Assembly (NCBI RefSeq): GCF_004028275.1
Contig: NZ_CP035033.1
Location: 124,001 to 188,000, forward strand
From: Hydrogenovibrio thermophilus
Lineage (GTDB): Bacteria; Pseudomonadota; Gammaproteobacteria; Thiomicrospirales; Thiomicrospiraceae
DNA: 64,000 nucleotides
Reading direction: 5' to 3'
Shown: piece after piece, positions 35,715-43,778 of the stretch
How positions within the stretch are numbered: the first letter of the stretch is position 1
Layout: every line of letters starts with the position of its first letter
The notes under the pieces: generated by a model
The model's input: the letters and a program-made list of their open reading frames with translations, nothing else
What the model was told of the DNA's origin: nothing
Databases searched by the model: none
Position numbers and translations under genes: made by a program

Positions 35715-36701
35715 GTGCTTCGTTGGATGCAATCGGCCTTTGCCAACTGGTTTCCCGGCTTGAAGCCGGGAGCCGGCGTGCCCGAAACCGCTCGTCTGAC
35801 CGACCCGATTCTGTCGGCGCGCGCCATTCATGCCTTAGCCGATGAGGTGGCGCAATTGGGCGACAAAATCGGCGTCAATCCGAAAGCCAGTGATGCCCGC
35901 AAACAGGGCGAACAAACCAGTCGTTATCTGGGTTCGGGCATGGAGTACGAAGAAAGTCGCGCGTATCAACCCGGCGATGATGTCCGTCATCTCAACTGGC
36001 GTTTAATGGCACGGACTGGTCAGGCTTATACCAAATTGTTTCAGGAAGAACGTCAGGAAAGTTGGACGGTGATTGTCGATCAGCGCCAGTCGATGCGTTT
36101 CGGCACGCAATCACGATTGAAGGTGGTGCAAGCGGCCAGGGCGGCCGGTTTATTCGCCTGGTTGGCGGAACAAAATGCCCGTCCGTTGGAAGGGGTCGCC
36201 CTGGCGGAAGGTGCGCGTACGTCGCCGATTTTCGAAGGGCGCGGTACTTTCGAACGGTTTATGGAATTTGTCTCGGTGCCTTGTCCGCCATTGCGAAACG
36301 TCACCGAATCACGATTGTCGGATGAACTGTTGGCGTGTTTGAGTCGGTTGCAGTCCGGCTCGCGGTTGGTGATTTTGAGCGATTTTGCCGATCTGGACGA
36401 CGCCAGTCTGCGGGTGTTGGCCGCGCTCAGTGAAAAAGTGATGGTGCAGGCGGTGTTGTTGGAAGATCCGGTGGAGCGGAATCTGCCAAAACTGCCCGGT
36501 TTGAAACTGCAGTCGCTGAACGGCGGGTTTGAATTGGACCATTTGTCGGAACGCCAGCACCACAGTTATCAGCAATGGGCGCAACATTATTTTGACGAAA
36601 AAATACACCGGCTGGCAGGCCTGGGCATTTCGGCGGTGTCGTTATCGACAGTCGATTCACTGGCGCATTTGACGGAAGCGTTGGGAGAACAATATGGCTG
36701 A
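35715..36701 (+). CDS. DUF58 protein, Bat operon B
   Basis: 328 residues. The DUF58 block YQPGDDVRHLNWRLMARTG lies near residue 82-100, followed by a VWA-like region with VDQRQSMRFGTQSRL. The GTG at 35715, ten bases after the moxR stop and preceded by AAGGGGA, is the probable start; an ATG at 35727 is possible. Its stop overlaps the DUF4381 start by eight bases. It keeps the Asp of the MIDAS-like loop that the operon A copy lacks. Confidence 0.86.
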   Translation: MLRWMQSAFANWFPGLKPGAGVPETARLTDPILSARAIHALADEVAQLGDKIGVNPKASDARKQGEQTSRYLGSGMEYEESRAYQPGDDVRHLNWRLMARTGQAYTKLFQEERQESWTVIVDQRQSMRFGTQSRLKVVQAARAAGLFAWLAEQNARPLEGVALAEGARTSPIFEGRGTFERFMEFVSVPCPPLRNVTESRLSDELLACLSRLQSGSRLVILSDFADLDDASLRVLAALSEKVMVQAVLLEDPVERNLPKLPGLKLQSLNGGFELDHLSERQHHSYQQWAQHYFDEKIHRLAGLGISAVSLSTVDSLAHLTEALGEQYG

Positions 36702-37221
36702 TACCCAAGCGATGCAAATGGCGGAAAACACCTTAATCGACATTGAAGTGCCCATGCCGCCGGGGATTGACTGGCTAGGCGGTTTGTTGATGTTGGGCTG
36801 GGGCTTGCTGGCTGTGTTGGTTGTGCTGTTGTTGGGCACGATGGTCTGGTTTGTTTGGCGCCGGGCTCAGTTGTATTGGCGTTTGGAGCGTCTCAAGCGT
36901 GCGCTTGCGAAATCATCTTCTGAACATGGCGCAGTGCAGTTGTATCAAGCGCTGCAAACCGCCAAACGCCATGATTTATTGACTTCTGACGCCGAAGCGC
37001 CGCTCAAGCAGGCAATCGATCAGGCCTGCTTCGGGCCGAAAACCGTTTCACGTGAAACCTTGTCTTCTTTGATTCAAACCTTTCAAGCGGAATTGAAAGC
37101 CGCAGCGCCTTCAATGGGCGACGCTGTACGCGCCTTGCCGACGATTGTGCGCACCGGTCTGAAGCGGTTAGGCCTTGGGCGCGCAAACGCCGAACAAACC
37201 CTGCGAGGCAATCACAAATGA
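36694..37221 (+). CDS. DUF4381 membrane protein, Bat operon B
   Basis: 175 residues with one membrane helix (about 27-53) followed by a helical domain. It overlaps the DUF58 gene by eight bases and the next VWA gene by four (ATGA), so the whole operon is translationally coupled. GGGAGA is 5 nt before ATG 36694. A perfect parS-like site (37045-37058) encodes VSRET in the cytoplasmic domain, the same peptide as at the site in operon A batD. Confidence 0.8.
   Translation: MADTQAMQMAENTLIDIEVPMPPGIDWLGGLLMLGWGLLAVLVVLLLGTMVWFVWRRAQLYWRLERLKRALAKSSSEHGAVQLYQALQTAKRHDLLTSDAEAPLKQAIDQACFGPKTVSRETLSSLIQTFQAELKAAAPSMGDAVRALPTIVRTGLKRLGLGRANAEQTLRGNHK
37045..37058. other. parS-like centromere site
   Basis: GTTTCACGTGAAAC, perfect 14-bp palindrome inside the operon B DUF4381 gene, encoding VSRET. 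Confidence 0.8.
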
Positions 37222-38309
37222 CTTGGGAAGCCTTGATTGATGCTTTGAAATCCTGGCACGAAGTGACCTTTCAAATGCCGTGGGCGTTTGCCGCGTTGAT
37301 TCCGGTCGGTTTGCTATGGGCATGGCATGTCTGGCGGCCAGCGCGTTCCGATTGGGATCAGACGGTGATCGCGCAGTCGTTATTGTTCCGCCATTCGTTG
37401 ATTGACCGGCTCGGGTACGATGCGGCCAAACCGCGTTCCCATAAAAGCTTGCGTTGGCTGTTGAATGGTTTGCGGGTATTGATTTTTTTAGCGTTGGTGA
37501 CGGCGCTGGCGCAGCCGGTCAAGAAAGTGCCGTTACCACCGGAACCGCAAACCAAAACCGTGCGCGACATCGTGTTCGTGGTGGAAACCTCGGTCAGTAT
37601 GGTGTTGGAGGATTATCAGCTCGGCGGTGAATCGAAAAGCCGAATTGAGGTGATTCGAAATGTGCTGGATCGGTTTATTTCCGGTTTGGCCGGGAATCGC
37701 TTTGGCTTTATTTTGTATGCCGATGAGGCCTTTACCTTGATGCCGTTGACGTCCGACGGCACGACGGCGCGTTTGATGTTGAAACGATTGGAACCTTATC
37801 TGGCGGGCCGTACCGATGAGGGTACCGGTGCGGCTTTGGGCTTGGCGTTGCAACAGGTCGAGCAGGGCACCGACACCACGGAAAACCGGGTCATCGTCTT
37901 GATCTCCGACGGTTCGACCCGCGACAGCGCCATCCCGATTTCGGAAGCGATTAATTATGCGCAAGGTTTGAACGTGCCGATTTACACGGTCGGTATCGGT
38001 TCGCGCTCCGACGACGCCGACCAGCGCGAATTCCGCGGGTTGTTGTATGAACCGCTGGAATCCGGGTCTTTGAAACAAATCGCGGCGGAAACCGGCGGGC
38101 GTTATCATCAAGTGGGCAGCGGCGCCGATTTACAACAGGTGTTGCAGGCGATTGACCAGACCGAAGGCGTGAGCATTGACGTGCCGCGTCCGAAATTTCG
38201 TGAAATCGCCCTGTATCCGTATTTCGTCGCCTTGGCGTTGGCGCTGTTTATTGTGTATTTTGCCTCGGTGCAGTTGCTGGCCGGACGTTTGCAGCAGGAG
38301 GCCGCGTGA
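37218..38309 (+). CDS. batA: BatA-like VWA membrane protein, Bat operon B
   Basis: 363 residues: helices near 22-38 and 82-99, a von Willebrand A domain and a C-terminal helix near 335-355. The MIDAS motif reads ETSVS (Glu123) instead of DxSxS, a conservative but unusual change; downstream ligands TDEGTGAAL and LISDGS are present. Start and stop both overlap neighbours (ATGA and TGATG). It is expected to pair with the VWA-TPR protein encoded next. Confidence 0.86.
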   Translation: MTWEALIDALKSWHEVTFQMPWAFAALIPVGLLWAWHVWRPARSDWDQTVIAQSLLFRHSLIDRLGYDAAKPRSHKSLRWLLNGLRVLIFLALVTALAQPVKKVPLPPEPQTKTVRDIVFVVETSVSMVLEDYQLGGESKSRIEVIRNVLDRFISGLAGNRFGFILYADEAFTLMPLTSDGTTARLMLKRLEPYLAGRTDEGTGAALGLALQQVEQGTDTTENRVIVLISDGSTRDSAIPISEAINYAQGLNVPIYTVGIGSRSDDADQREFRGLLYEPLESGSLKQIAAETGGRYHQVGSGADLQQVLQAIDQTEGVSIDVPRPKFREIALYPYFVALALALFIVYFASVQLLAGRLQQEAA

Positions 38310-40303
38310 TGGATGCCTGGTTGCAATGGGAGTGGCGCGACGCGACGACGCTGTGGTTTTTATTGGCGCCATTGGTGTGGGGACTGGTTTCGACTTGGTT
38401 GCGACGCCGCCAAACCGCGCAATACGCCGAAAGCCATTTACTGCCTTGGGTGAAGGTCACGCCGGAGGCGTTATTGGCCGAAGCGGCACAGGTGGAACAG
38501 ACCACACAAAGACGCAAACTGGCCAGGCCTGGGCGTTTTGTGCGCGGCCTGTGGCGATTTGTAGCTGGGTTATTCCAACCGAAATGGTTGCTGTCGTTGG
38601 CGTGGATGTGTTTGATTATCGCCTTGGCGGGGCCGCGCACCTTGGTGCCGTCGCCACAGGAATCGACGCGCGCCGGTGTCGATATTCTGGTGGCGTTGGA
38701 CACTTCGCGTTCCATGCTGGTTCAAGATGTGGCGCCGAACCGTTTCTTGCAAGCCCGTGCCTTGGTGGAGTCGTTGGCCAATCGTTTGGAACCGGATGAC
38801 CGTTTGGGACTGATGGTGTTTGCCGGTCGGCCGCATTTGGTGGCGCCTTTGTCATTTGACCGAGCCTTGTTCGAGCATTATCTGAACTTGGTGCGTCCCG
38901 GCATTTTGCCGACGCGCGGTTCCGATGAAGAAGCTGCCGTGGCGTTTGGTTTGGAACACCTCCAACAGACAGCCGGCCCCGCCAAGGTGCTGTTGATGTT
39001 TACCAATGGTCAGCCGGCTCCGGAGTCGCTGGAAGCGGTTTCCGAGCGATTGAAAGCGGCGGTGGCTTCGGTCAAGGAAAGTCAAACCCAGGTGGTGTTG
39101 GTTGGTGTCGGACGTGAAACCCCCAGCCCGATACCGTCAATGAATCACCCCAGTGGCACCGTGTATGTGCATGGTCGTCAGGTGCGTTCCCAGCTGGAAA
39201 GCGCGGAATTGAGCAAACTGGCAGCGCAGTTGGGCGGGGATTATGTGACGGCGAACCGTTCCGGTGATTTTTTGGAACAACTGTTGAATTTGGTGGCACA
39301 ACAGGCGGAAAAACGTACTTTCCAAGCCTCTCAGCCGGTGTGGCAGGATCATGCGGAAGGCTTTCTTTGGGCGGCGTTTTTCGCGTTATTGTGGAGTTTT
39401 TTCCCGGTCAAACGACGTTTTGTCGATCAACGCTTTTCAGCAAAAAGCAGCTCGAAAGCCAACCTAACGGTTGGGCTGGCGGTGGTTGGCGTCGCTTTGA
39501 TGAGCGGGCTTCAACCGAAGCCGGTGTGGGCGGACACTCAGGTGGGCACCGCTCAAAAGGCGTATGAGGCGTTTCAATCACAGGATTACGATACGGCTCA
39601 GGAAACTTATAACGAATTATCGACGTATCAAGGCCTGTTCGGCGCCGGTGCGGCTGCTTACCGCAATAAAGACTTCGAATCTTCGGTGGCGTATTTTCGT
39701 GACGCCGCGGTGTTGGGGTTAACCGATTCCGAACGGGCTCAAGCCTTGTTCAATTTGGGGAACAGTTATTATCAGGCCGGTCTATTGCCACAGGCGATTG
39801 AAGCCTATGAACAGGCGTTGGTGTATCAGTCGGATTACGATAAAGCCAAACATAATTTAGCCTTGGCAAAGCGTCAACGACAACGGCAAAGTGGCCAGCA
39901 ACAAAATGAAGAACAAGGCGACGGTCAGGGCGAAGGCACCACCAGCCGCGATGCCGATGGCGCGTTTTACGGCGGACAGCGCCCGAACCCGGATGAAGTG
40001 GGCGAAGGGGCGTCCGGTGACGCGCCGGAAGGCGAAAAGGATGGTCGGGAATTCATTTTGCCGGATCAGCCGGAAGGCACGGATTTTTCATTGGAGTCAG
40101 GGTCTCAAATGCAATTGAACGACACCGCCAATGCGATTTTGGACCAGCAACAGCGGGTGCGCCGTATTGAACAATTTGAGCACGATATGCAGAAAGTGGA
40201 CGATAATCAGTCGTTATTATTGAAAAACCTGTTTGAGCGAGAGGAAGGCTTCCAGGCCTCGCAGGACGAACCGCATCCATTGCCGGGGGTGAAACCATGG
40301 TAA
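38309..40303 (+). CDS. VWA-TPR membrane protein (BatB/BatC fusion), Bat operon B
   Basis: 664 residues: two N-terminal helices, VWA domain with intact MIDAS DTSRS (Asp near 131), a helix pair near 350-410, then TPR repeats (ALFNLGNSYYQAGLLPQAIEAYEQAL) and a Gln/Gly-rich tail. ATG 38309 is chosen over GTG 38306 because GGAGG lies 8 nt upstream and the ATG overlaps the previous stop. The tail differs fully from the operon A paralogue, as expected for low-complexity sequence. One CCAGGCCTGG copy is at 38523. Confidence 0.87.
   Translation: MDAWLQWEWRDATTLWFLLAPLVWGLVSTWLRRRQTAQYAESHLLPWVKVTPEALLAEAAQVEQTTQRRKLARPGRFVRGLWRFVAGLFQPKWLLSLAWMCLIIALAGPRTLVPSPQESTRAGVDILVALDTSRSMLVQDVAPNRFLQARALVESLANRLEPDDRLGLMVFAGRPHLVAPLSFDRALFEHYLNLVRPGILPTRGSDEEAAVAFGLEHLQQTAGPAKVLLMFTNGQPAPESLEAVSERLKAAVASVKESQTQVVLVGVGRETPSPIPSMNHPSGTVYVHGRQVRSQLESAELSKLAAQLGGDYVTANRSGDFLEQLLNLVAQQAEKRTFQASQPVWQDHAEGFLWAAFFALLWSFFPVKRRFVDQRFSAKSSSKANLTVGLAVVGVALMSGLQPKPVWADTQVGTAQKAYEAFQSQDYDTAQETYNELSTYQGLFGAGAAAYRNKDFESSVAYFRDAAVLGLTDSERAQALFNLGNSYYQAGLLPQAIEAYEQALVYQSDYDKAKHNLALAKRQRQRQSGQQQNEEQGDGQGEGTTSRDADGAFYGGQRPNPDEVGEGASGDAPEGEKDGREFILPDQPEGTDFSLESGSQMQLNDTANAILDQQQRVRRIEQFEHDMQKVDDNQSLLLKNLFEREEGFQASQDEPHPLPGVKPW
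38523..38532. repeat. CCAGGCCTGG palindrome
   Basis: Perfect copy inside the operon B VWA-TPR gene, read as RPG. Confidence 0.85.
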
Positions 40304-41781
40304 ACCTTTGGCGGCGTTTTGGGGTTCTCATCGGGTTCGGGTTATTTTTACCAGGCCTGGTGTTGGCGGACAGCCGTATGTACCCCGAAGAAGTGGTGCT
40401 TGGGAATCCGGTGACCTGGATTATCAGTGGCGAGCAGGTAGAAAACGATTTCGAACAGCTTGATTTAAGCGTGTTGAAACAACATTTTGTCATTCATGAT
40501 ATTGAAGGGGGCTCCAGCCGCTTACGCCTTCGACTCTACCCATATGAAGCCGGGGTGTTTCAATTACCGGCCATGCATCATGGCGGGCTCCACGTGAAAC
40601 CCATCACCATTCATGTGCAGGAAAACCCGGAAGTTTCCGTTACTTGGCAGGCACCACAAAAACAGGCCTATCCGGACGAAGTGCTGTATTGGCGCGCCGA
40701 TGTTTCGGCCAAAGGGGAGAATATTCCGATCCGTGTTTTAGCGACGGAGAATGACCCGAATCAGGTGTATCAATGGCTGGGGACGGCGGAGCCGAAGGCC
40801 GACCACACCTTGTTTGAAAACCATGTGCGTTTAATTTCCGCGGTGCGTTTTCTGAAACCGGGCGCCTATTCCTTGCCGTCACCGGGGGTGCGAGTGGATT
40901 CATCGGCATATCGTCATGAATTGTTCTTTGCGCCGCCACAAGCGGTTCAAGTAAGGCCGATGCCCTCCTATTTACCGGCTGTGTTGCCGGTTGGTCAGGT
41001 CTCGTTAAGCGCCGATTTCAACCCATTTTGGGTGGTGACAGGGGATTTGTACCACTGGGTTTGGCACTTGAACGGTCAGAATGTCACCGACGAGCAATTG
41101 CCGAATCTGGCCTCGCAATTGACCGATACCGACGGGTTTGAATGGTTGATGCCGACGGTGGAGCGGACTCAGGCGGTGACCGAGTCCGGTTTGATGAGCC
41201 GGGCGGAAATCGACCAGCCATTTCGGATTTTGGAATACGGCTGGGTGCGTTTGCCGGCGTTGCGTGTGACCTATTTCAATCCGCAAAGCGGTCGTTTGGA
41301 GGATGTGGTTTTCCCGGCGCAGTCGATGGTGGCCTTGCCGGGCGCGGTGATCGTGTTCGGGCAATTCTTATTGGCGCTCTTGGCCCTTGTGAGCTTAAGA
41401 GTGATTTGGTTGGGGCTGCGGGAAGCGTTTTTGAAGTGGCGTTTGCTGGCCGGTTTGAAGCAAGCCGATAGTGTGCTTCAGGTTTGGCAATCTGTGGATG
41501 CTTGGTCGCGTCGCCAGCTGAGTCATCGACAAAATGGCCAGGCCTGGCCGGTTCCGGTTATATCAAAAGACGTTTCCGGTTCGCGGCAACCGAGCCTGGG
41601 AAGCTGGTTGCAAGTGTTTGAATCCGAGTACGGTGACAATGCACAGGCGCGGACGCTGGTGGACAGATTGAACGAACAGTTGTATTCAGAACGCCATCCG
41701 GCGGTGAAGTTGGCGGCCCTGGACTGGGCCAAGTCGTTACCGCTGTTTAAAGTATCGTTCAGTCGTTTGCGCCGTTTTTGA
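40297..41781 (+). CDS. batD: BatD-like protein, Bat operon B
   Basis: 494 residues: signal/anchor helix (about 8-24), a long beta-rich extracytoplasmic part, a membrane helix near 350-370, and a cytoplasmic tail. It is shorter than the operon A paralogue and weakly similar; position and topology carry the assignment. It overlaps the VWA-TPR gene by seven bases. Two CCAGGCCTGG copies and a degenerate parS-like site (40587-40600) lie inside. It overlaps the convergent small gene by 23 bases. Confidence 0.75.
   Translation: MVNLWRRFGVLIGFGLFLPGLVLADSRMYPEEVVLGNPVTWIISGEQVENDFEQLDLSVLKQHFVIHDIEGGSSRLRLRLYPYEAGVFQLPAMHHGGLHVKPITIHVQENPEVSVTWQAPQKQAYPDEVLYWRADVSAKGENIPIRVLATENDPNQVYQWLGTAEPKADHTLFENHVRLISAVRFLKPGAYSLPSPGVRVDSSAYRHELFFAPPQAVQVRPMPSYLPAVLPVGQVSLSADFNPFWVVTGDLYHWVWHLNGQNVTDEQLPNLASQLTDTDGFEWLMPTVERTQAVTESGLMSRAEIDQPFRILEYGWVRLPALRVTYFNPQSGRLEDVVFPAQSMVALPGAVIVFGQFLLALLALVSLRVIWLGLREAFLKWRLLAGLKQADSVLQVWQSVDAWSRRQLSHRQNGQAWPVPVISKDVSGSRQPSLGSWLQVFESEYGDNAQARTLVDRLNEQLYSERHPAVKLAALDWAKSLPLFKVSFSRLRRF
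40351..40360. repeat. CCAGGCCTGG palindrome
   Basis: Perfect copy in the signal-peptide codons of operon B batD, read as PGL. Confidence 0.85.
40587..40600. other. Degenerate parS-like site
   Basis: GCTCCACGTGAAAC matches GTTTCACGTGAAAC at 12 of 14 positions and keeps the CACGTG core. It encodes HVKP in operon B batD. Confidence 0.4.
41538..41547. repeat. CCAGGCCTGG palindrome
   Basis: Perfect copy near the 3' end of operon B batD, read as QAW. Confidence 0.85.
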
Positions 41782-42016
41782 GGGCGCCGAAGGTCTGGCG
41801 GTATTTTTTATAAGCAATCGCTAAGGCGTAAATCAGCGCGATCCAGATAATGGTTTGTCCGGCATAAGATAGACCGATGGAAAAGGTGTTTTCACGGATA
41901 AAACTGGGCACCATCAGCAGAACGCCGAGTACCCAGCCCAGAAAAATGGTTTTCAAGGCGATTTTCAAAATGCCTTTCATTAACAGTTGTTTGTGTTCTT
42001 TGGAACCGATTTCCAT
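41759..42016 (-). CDS. Small two-helix membrane protein
   Basis: 85 residues, not recognised. Two hydrophobic segments (about 17-38 and 50-68) with charged ends suggest an integral inner-membrane protein with both termini in the cytoplasm. AAGGAAAG precedes ATG 42016. It lies 33 bases after trxC on the same strand and overlaps the end of the convergent batD by 23 bases. Confidence 0.65.
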   Translation of the reverse strand: MEIGSKEHKQLLMKGILKIALKTIFLGWVLGVLLMVPSFIRENTFSIGLSYAGQTIIWIALIYALAIAYKKYRQTFGALKNGAND

Positions 42017-42049
42017 AGTCTTTCCTTGCCGTTGGAAGAAGTGACCCGA

Positions 42050-42472
42050 TTATAGAGCACTTTTGACCCAATTCACAAAACTTCCCAAATCCATCGCACC
42101 GGATTGGCGGGTGACTTCCTGGCCATTTTCAAAAATGGCCAAGGTCGGGATGGAACGAATATTGAACTGAGCGGCCACCTGTTGTTCATTTTCGGTATTG
42201 ATTTTCACCAAGCGGGCATGGGGTTCCAATTGGGCCGCAGCCTGAGAAAAGGTGGGTGCGAACATTTTGCACGGGCCGCACCAGGGCGCCCAGAAATCGA
42301 CCACCAACGGTTGGTCGGTTTTTTGCAAAGCGCGCAGGAATTGCTGGCCGGTCATTTCCACCGGTTGGCCAGTGAAGACGGGTTGTTTGCATTTTCCGCA
42401 ATTGGGCGATTCAGAGAGTTTTTCGTCTGGAATGCGGTTAAGTCCGCCGCAGTGTGGGCACATGATAATCAT
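42050..42472 (-). CDS. trxC: Thioredoxin 2 (TrxC)
   Basis: 140 residues. An N-terminal zinc ribbon (Cys5, Cys8, Cys25, Cys28) precedes the thioredoxin fold with active site WCGPC (Cys65, Cys68) and the cis-Pro block RSIPTLAIF. This matches E. coli TrxC, a cytosolic disulfide reductase linked to oxidative stress. Start ATG 42472 gives the family N-terminus (CPHCG after four residues). Confidence 0.95.
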   Translation of the reverse strand: MIIMCPHCGGLNRIPDEKLSESPNCGKCKQPVFTGQPVEMTGQQFLRALQKTDQPLVVDFWAPWCGPCKMFAPTFSQAAAQLEPHARLVKINTENEQQVAAQFNIRSIPTLAIFENGQEVTRQSGAMDLGSFVNWVKSAL

Positions 42473-42561
42473 CGTTGGGTTCCTCTAAAAAAGTTCGCTT
42501 AAGCGCGCTCGATAAGGTTAATTTCTCATTTAATAGGGACGATGACGCGCCTTTCAAGCGT

Positions 42562-43017
42562 TTATTTCAACCAGTCCGGTTTGGGACTTTCCCGTTTGCC
42601 GGCTTCAAACCCTTCGTCAACAAAACCGTGCAAGGTAAGATCGTGGCTGTGAATCAGCTCGATTAATTTTGGGTCGTCGGCGGTCAGTTTCGCTTCCACA
42701 CCGTTTTCAATCGCGCGATATTCCATTCGGATCTGATCTTTATATTCGAATAAGGCCGCGAACAGCGGATCCCAGGAGCGGATGGCGCGCCCCATGCCAA
42801 AGCGTTTTTCCATGCCTTGAACATGCGCCTGTAATACTTTCGCCAGTTCCGGGTCATCGCTGGTGGTGCGGGCAATAATGCCGTTTTCCAGCCGTTCGGT
42901 TTCGCGGGATAAGGCTTGGTGGTGTTCCAAGAGTTTTGAGAAGAGGGCTTGGTCTTGGCGATGTTGTTCATCGGTGCCGTGCCCGTGACGATAAGGTTTT
43001 CCGTTAACCGTTTTCAT
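42562..43017 (-). CDS. Conserved protein with an internal duplication, function unknown
   Basis: 151 residues, helical, soluble, without a signal peptide. Two halves look alike: each has a helix with ENGI/ENGV, then DDPEL or DDPKL, then a His pair (AHVQGM and SHDLTLHGF). The spaced His and Glu residues resemble a metal- or haem-binding helical bundle, but no family is recognised. ATG 43017 has GAGG 8 nt upstream. The intrinsic hairpin at 43068-43094 lies just before it, so the gene may be attenuated. Confidence 0.6.
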   Translation of the reverse strand: MKTVNGKPYRHGHGTDEQHRQDQALFSKLLEHHQALSRETERLENGIIARTTSDDPELAKVLQAHVQGMEKRFGMGRAIRSWDPLFAALFEYKDQIRMEYRAIENGVEAKLTADDPKLIELIHSHDLTLHGFVDEGFEAGKRESPKPDWLK

Positions 43018-43061
43018 AAGCAATGCCTCGTTGAAAAGGGAGGTGAGGGTTTATTTTAGAC

Positions 43062-43094
43062 AAAAAAAAGCGCGATAGGGTCAATATCGCGCTT
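43062..43094 (-). terminator. Intrinsic terminator of the candidate small RNA
   Basis: Perfect 10-bp stem AAGCGCGATA (43068-43077) / TATCGCGCTT (43085-43094), followed on the minus strand by eight U. Confidence 0.85.
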
Positions 43095-43205
43095 CGTTCT
43101 ATCTGAGGAGCGGATTCAAAAAGCTGAGGAGACCATTTTGAATCACAATTAATTTTGAGGTTTTAAGGGTAAAACCAACTTAACGTCGTCCTTTTCATTA
43201 AGCTT
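43062..43205 (-). ncRNA. Candidate small RNA or attenuated leader
   Basis: A promoter at 43212-43240 would start a transcript near 43205 on the minus strand, ending at a strong intrinsic terminator (43062-43094). The roughly 140-nt RNA has a hairpin GGTTTTA-CCCT-TAAAACC (43159-43176), then a hairpin ATTCAAAA/TTTTGAAT whose loop carries CUCCUC, then a second unpaired CUCCUC. CUCCUC matches the anti-Shine-Dalgarno sites used by many small RNAs. An 11-codon frame near the 5' end is weakly supported. It could instead be an attenuator leader for the gene starting at 43017. Confidence 0.45.
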
Positions 43206-43211
43206 GAGTTC

Positions 43212-43240
43212 AGTGTATTGGTTTCAATGGAGTTGGTCAA
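43212..43240 (-). promoter_or_regulatory. Predicted sigma-70 promoter of the candidate small RNA
   Basis: On the minus strand TTGACC (43235-43240) and TACACT (43212-43217) are exactly 17 bases apart. Confidence 0.6.
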
Positions 43241-43295
43241 TTCGATAAGCTTGAAGGAGTATGAAGGACTCTTGAAGGAAGTGTGTCCACTATGA

Positions 43296-43319
43296 AAAAC
43301 CGCCAGGCCTGGCGGTTTT
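43296..43319. terminator. Terminator built on the CCAGGCCTGG palindrome
   Basis: A 24-bp perfect palindrome centred on a CCAGGCCTGG copy (43303-43312), with A-run and T-run arms. It lies 15 bases past the stop of the 111-residue gene and should work in both directions. Confidence 0.75.
43303..43312. repeat. CCAGGCCTGG palindrome
   Basis: Perfect intergenic copy forming the stem core of the terminator at 43296-43319. Confidence 0.85.
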
Positions 43320-43333
43320 CGGTTTGATTTCGG

Positions 43334-43669
43334 TTAAACCGGAATCTCGTCTTGTGAGGCCATGTAGTTGGCGCGCAATTGTAAGTCGGATGCGGAACTC
43401 AAGTTGTTAGTGGCTTGGTTCGCGTCGATTGGCGCGTCTTCGACCGATTGCATATCGTTCACCGTCTGGCTTTTCACCAAATCACGGTAATCGACGGCTT
43501 GTGCTTTCGATTGATCCGACAAAGTCACCGTCGTGTTATTGGCGGAAGATGTTTCGGCCGTGGTTTTATCAGTCACTTTCGGCTCTTTCGCCAAAACGTC
43601 CGTCAAGCCGTTCGACTGCGTATAAAGCGCTTGAGTCGCCGAGGCGAGTGCGGGGTTGACGTTGTTCAT
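43334..43669 (-). CDS. Small unknown protein divergent from the giant adhesin
   Basis: 111 residues, rich in Ala, Ser, Thr, Asn, Gln and Asp, with no signal peptide or membrane helix; probably disordered or loosely helical. It is not recognised. An almost perfect ribosome site (AAGGAGGTCATT before ATG 43669) argues that it is strongly translated. It is divergent from the adhesin across a 218-bp gap and has its own terminator. A role linked to the adhesin is only suggested by position. Confidence 0.65.
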   Translation of the reverse strand: MNNVNPALASATQALYTQSNGLTDVLAKEPKVTDKTTAETSSANNTTVTLSDQSKAQAVDYRDLVKSQTVNDMQSVEDAPIDANQATNNLSSASDLQLRANYMASQDEIPV

Positions 43670-43778
43670 AATGACCTCCTTAAATCCATTAAGGGTGTTC
43701 GATAAAGTAACTCTTTGATTTCATTATAGTTAAAAAACAGAAAAAGTCCAGTAAGTATTTGTTTCGTTAGGAAATTAA

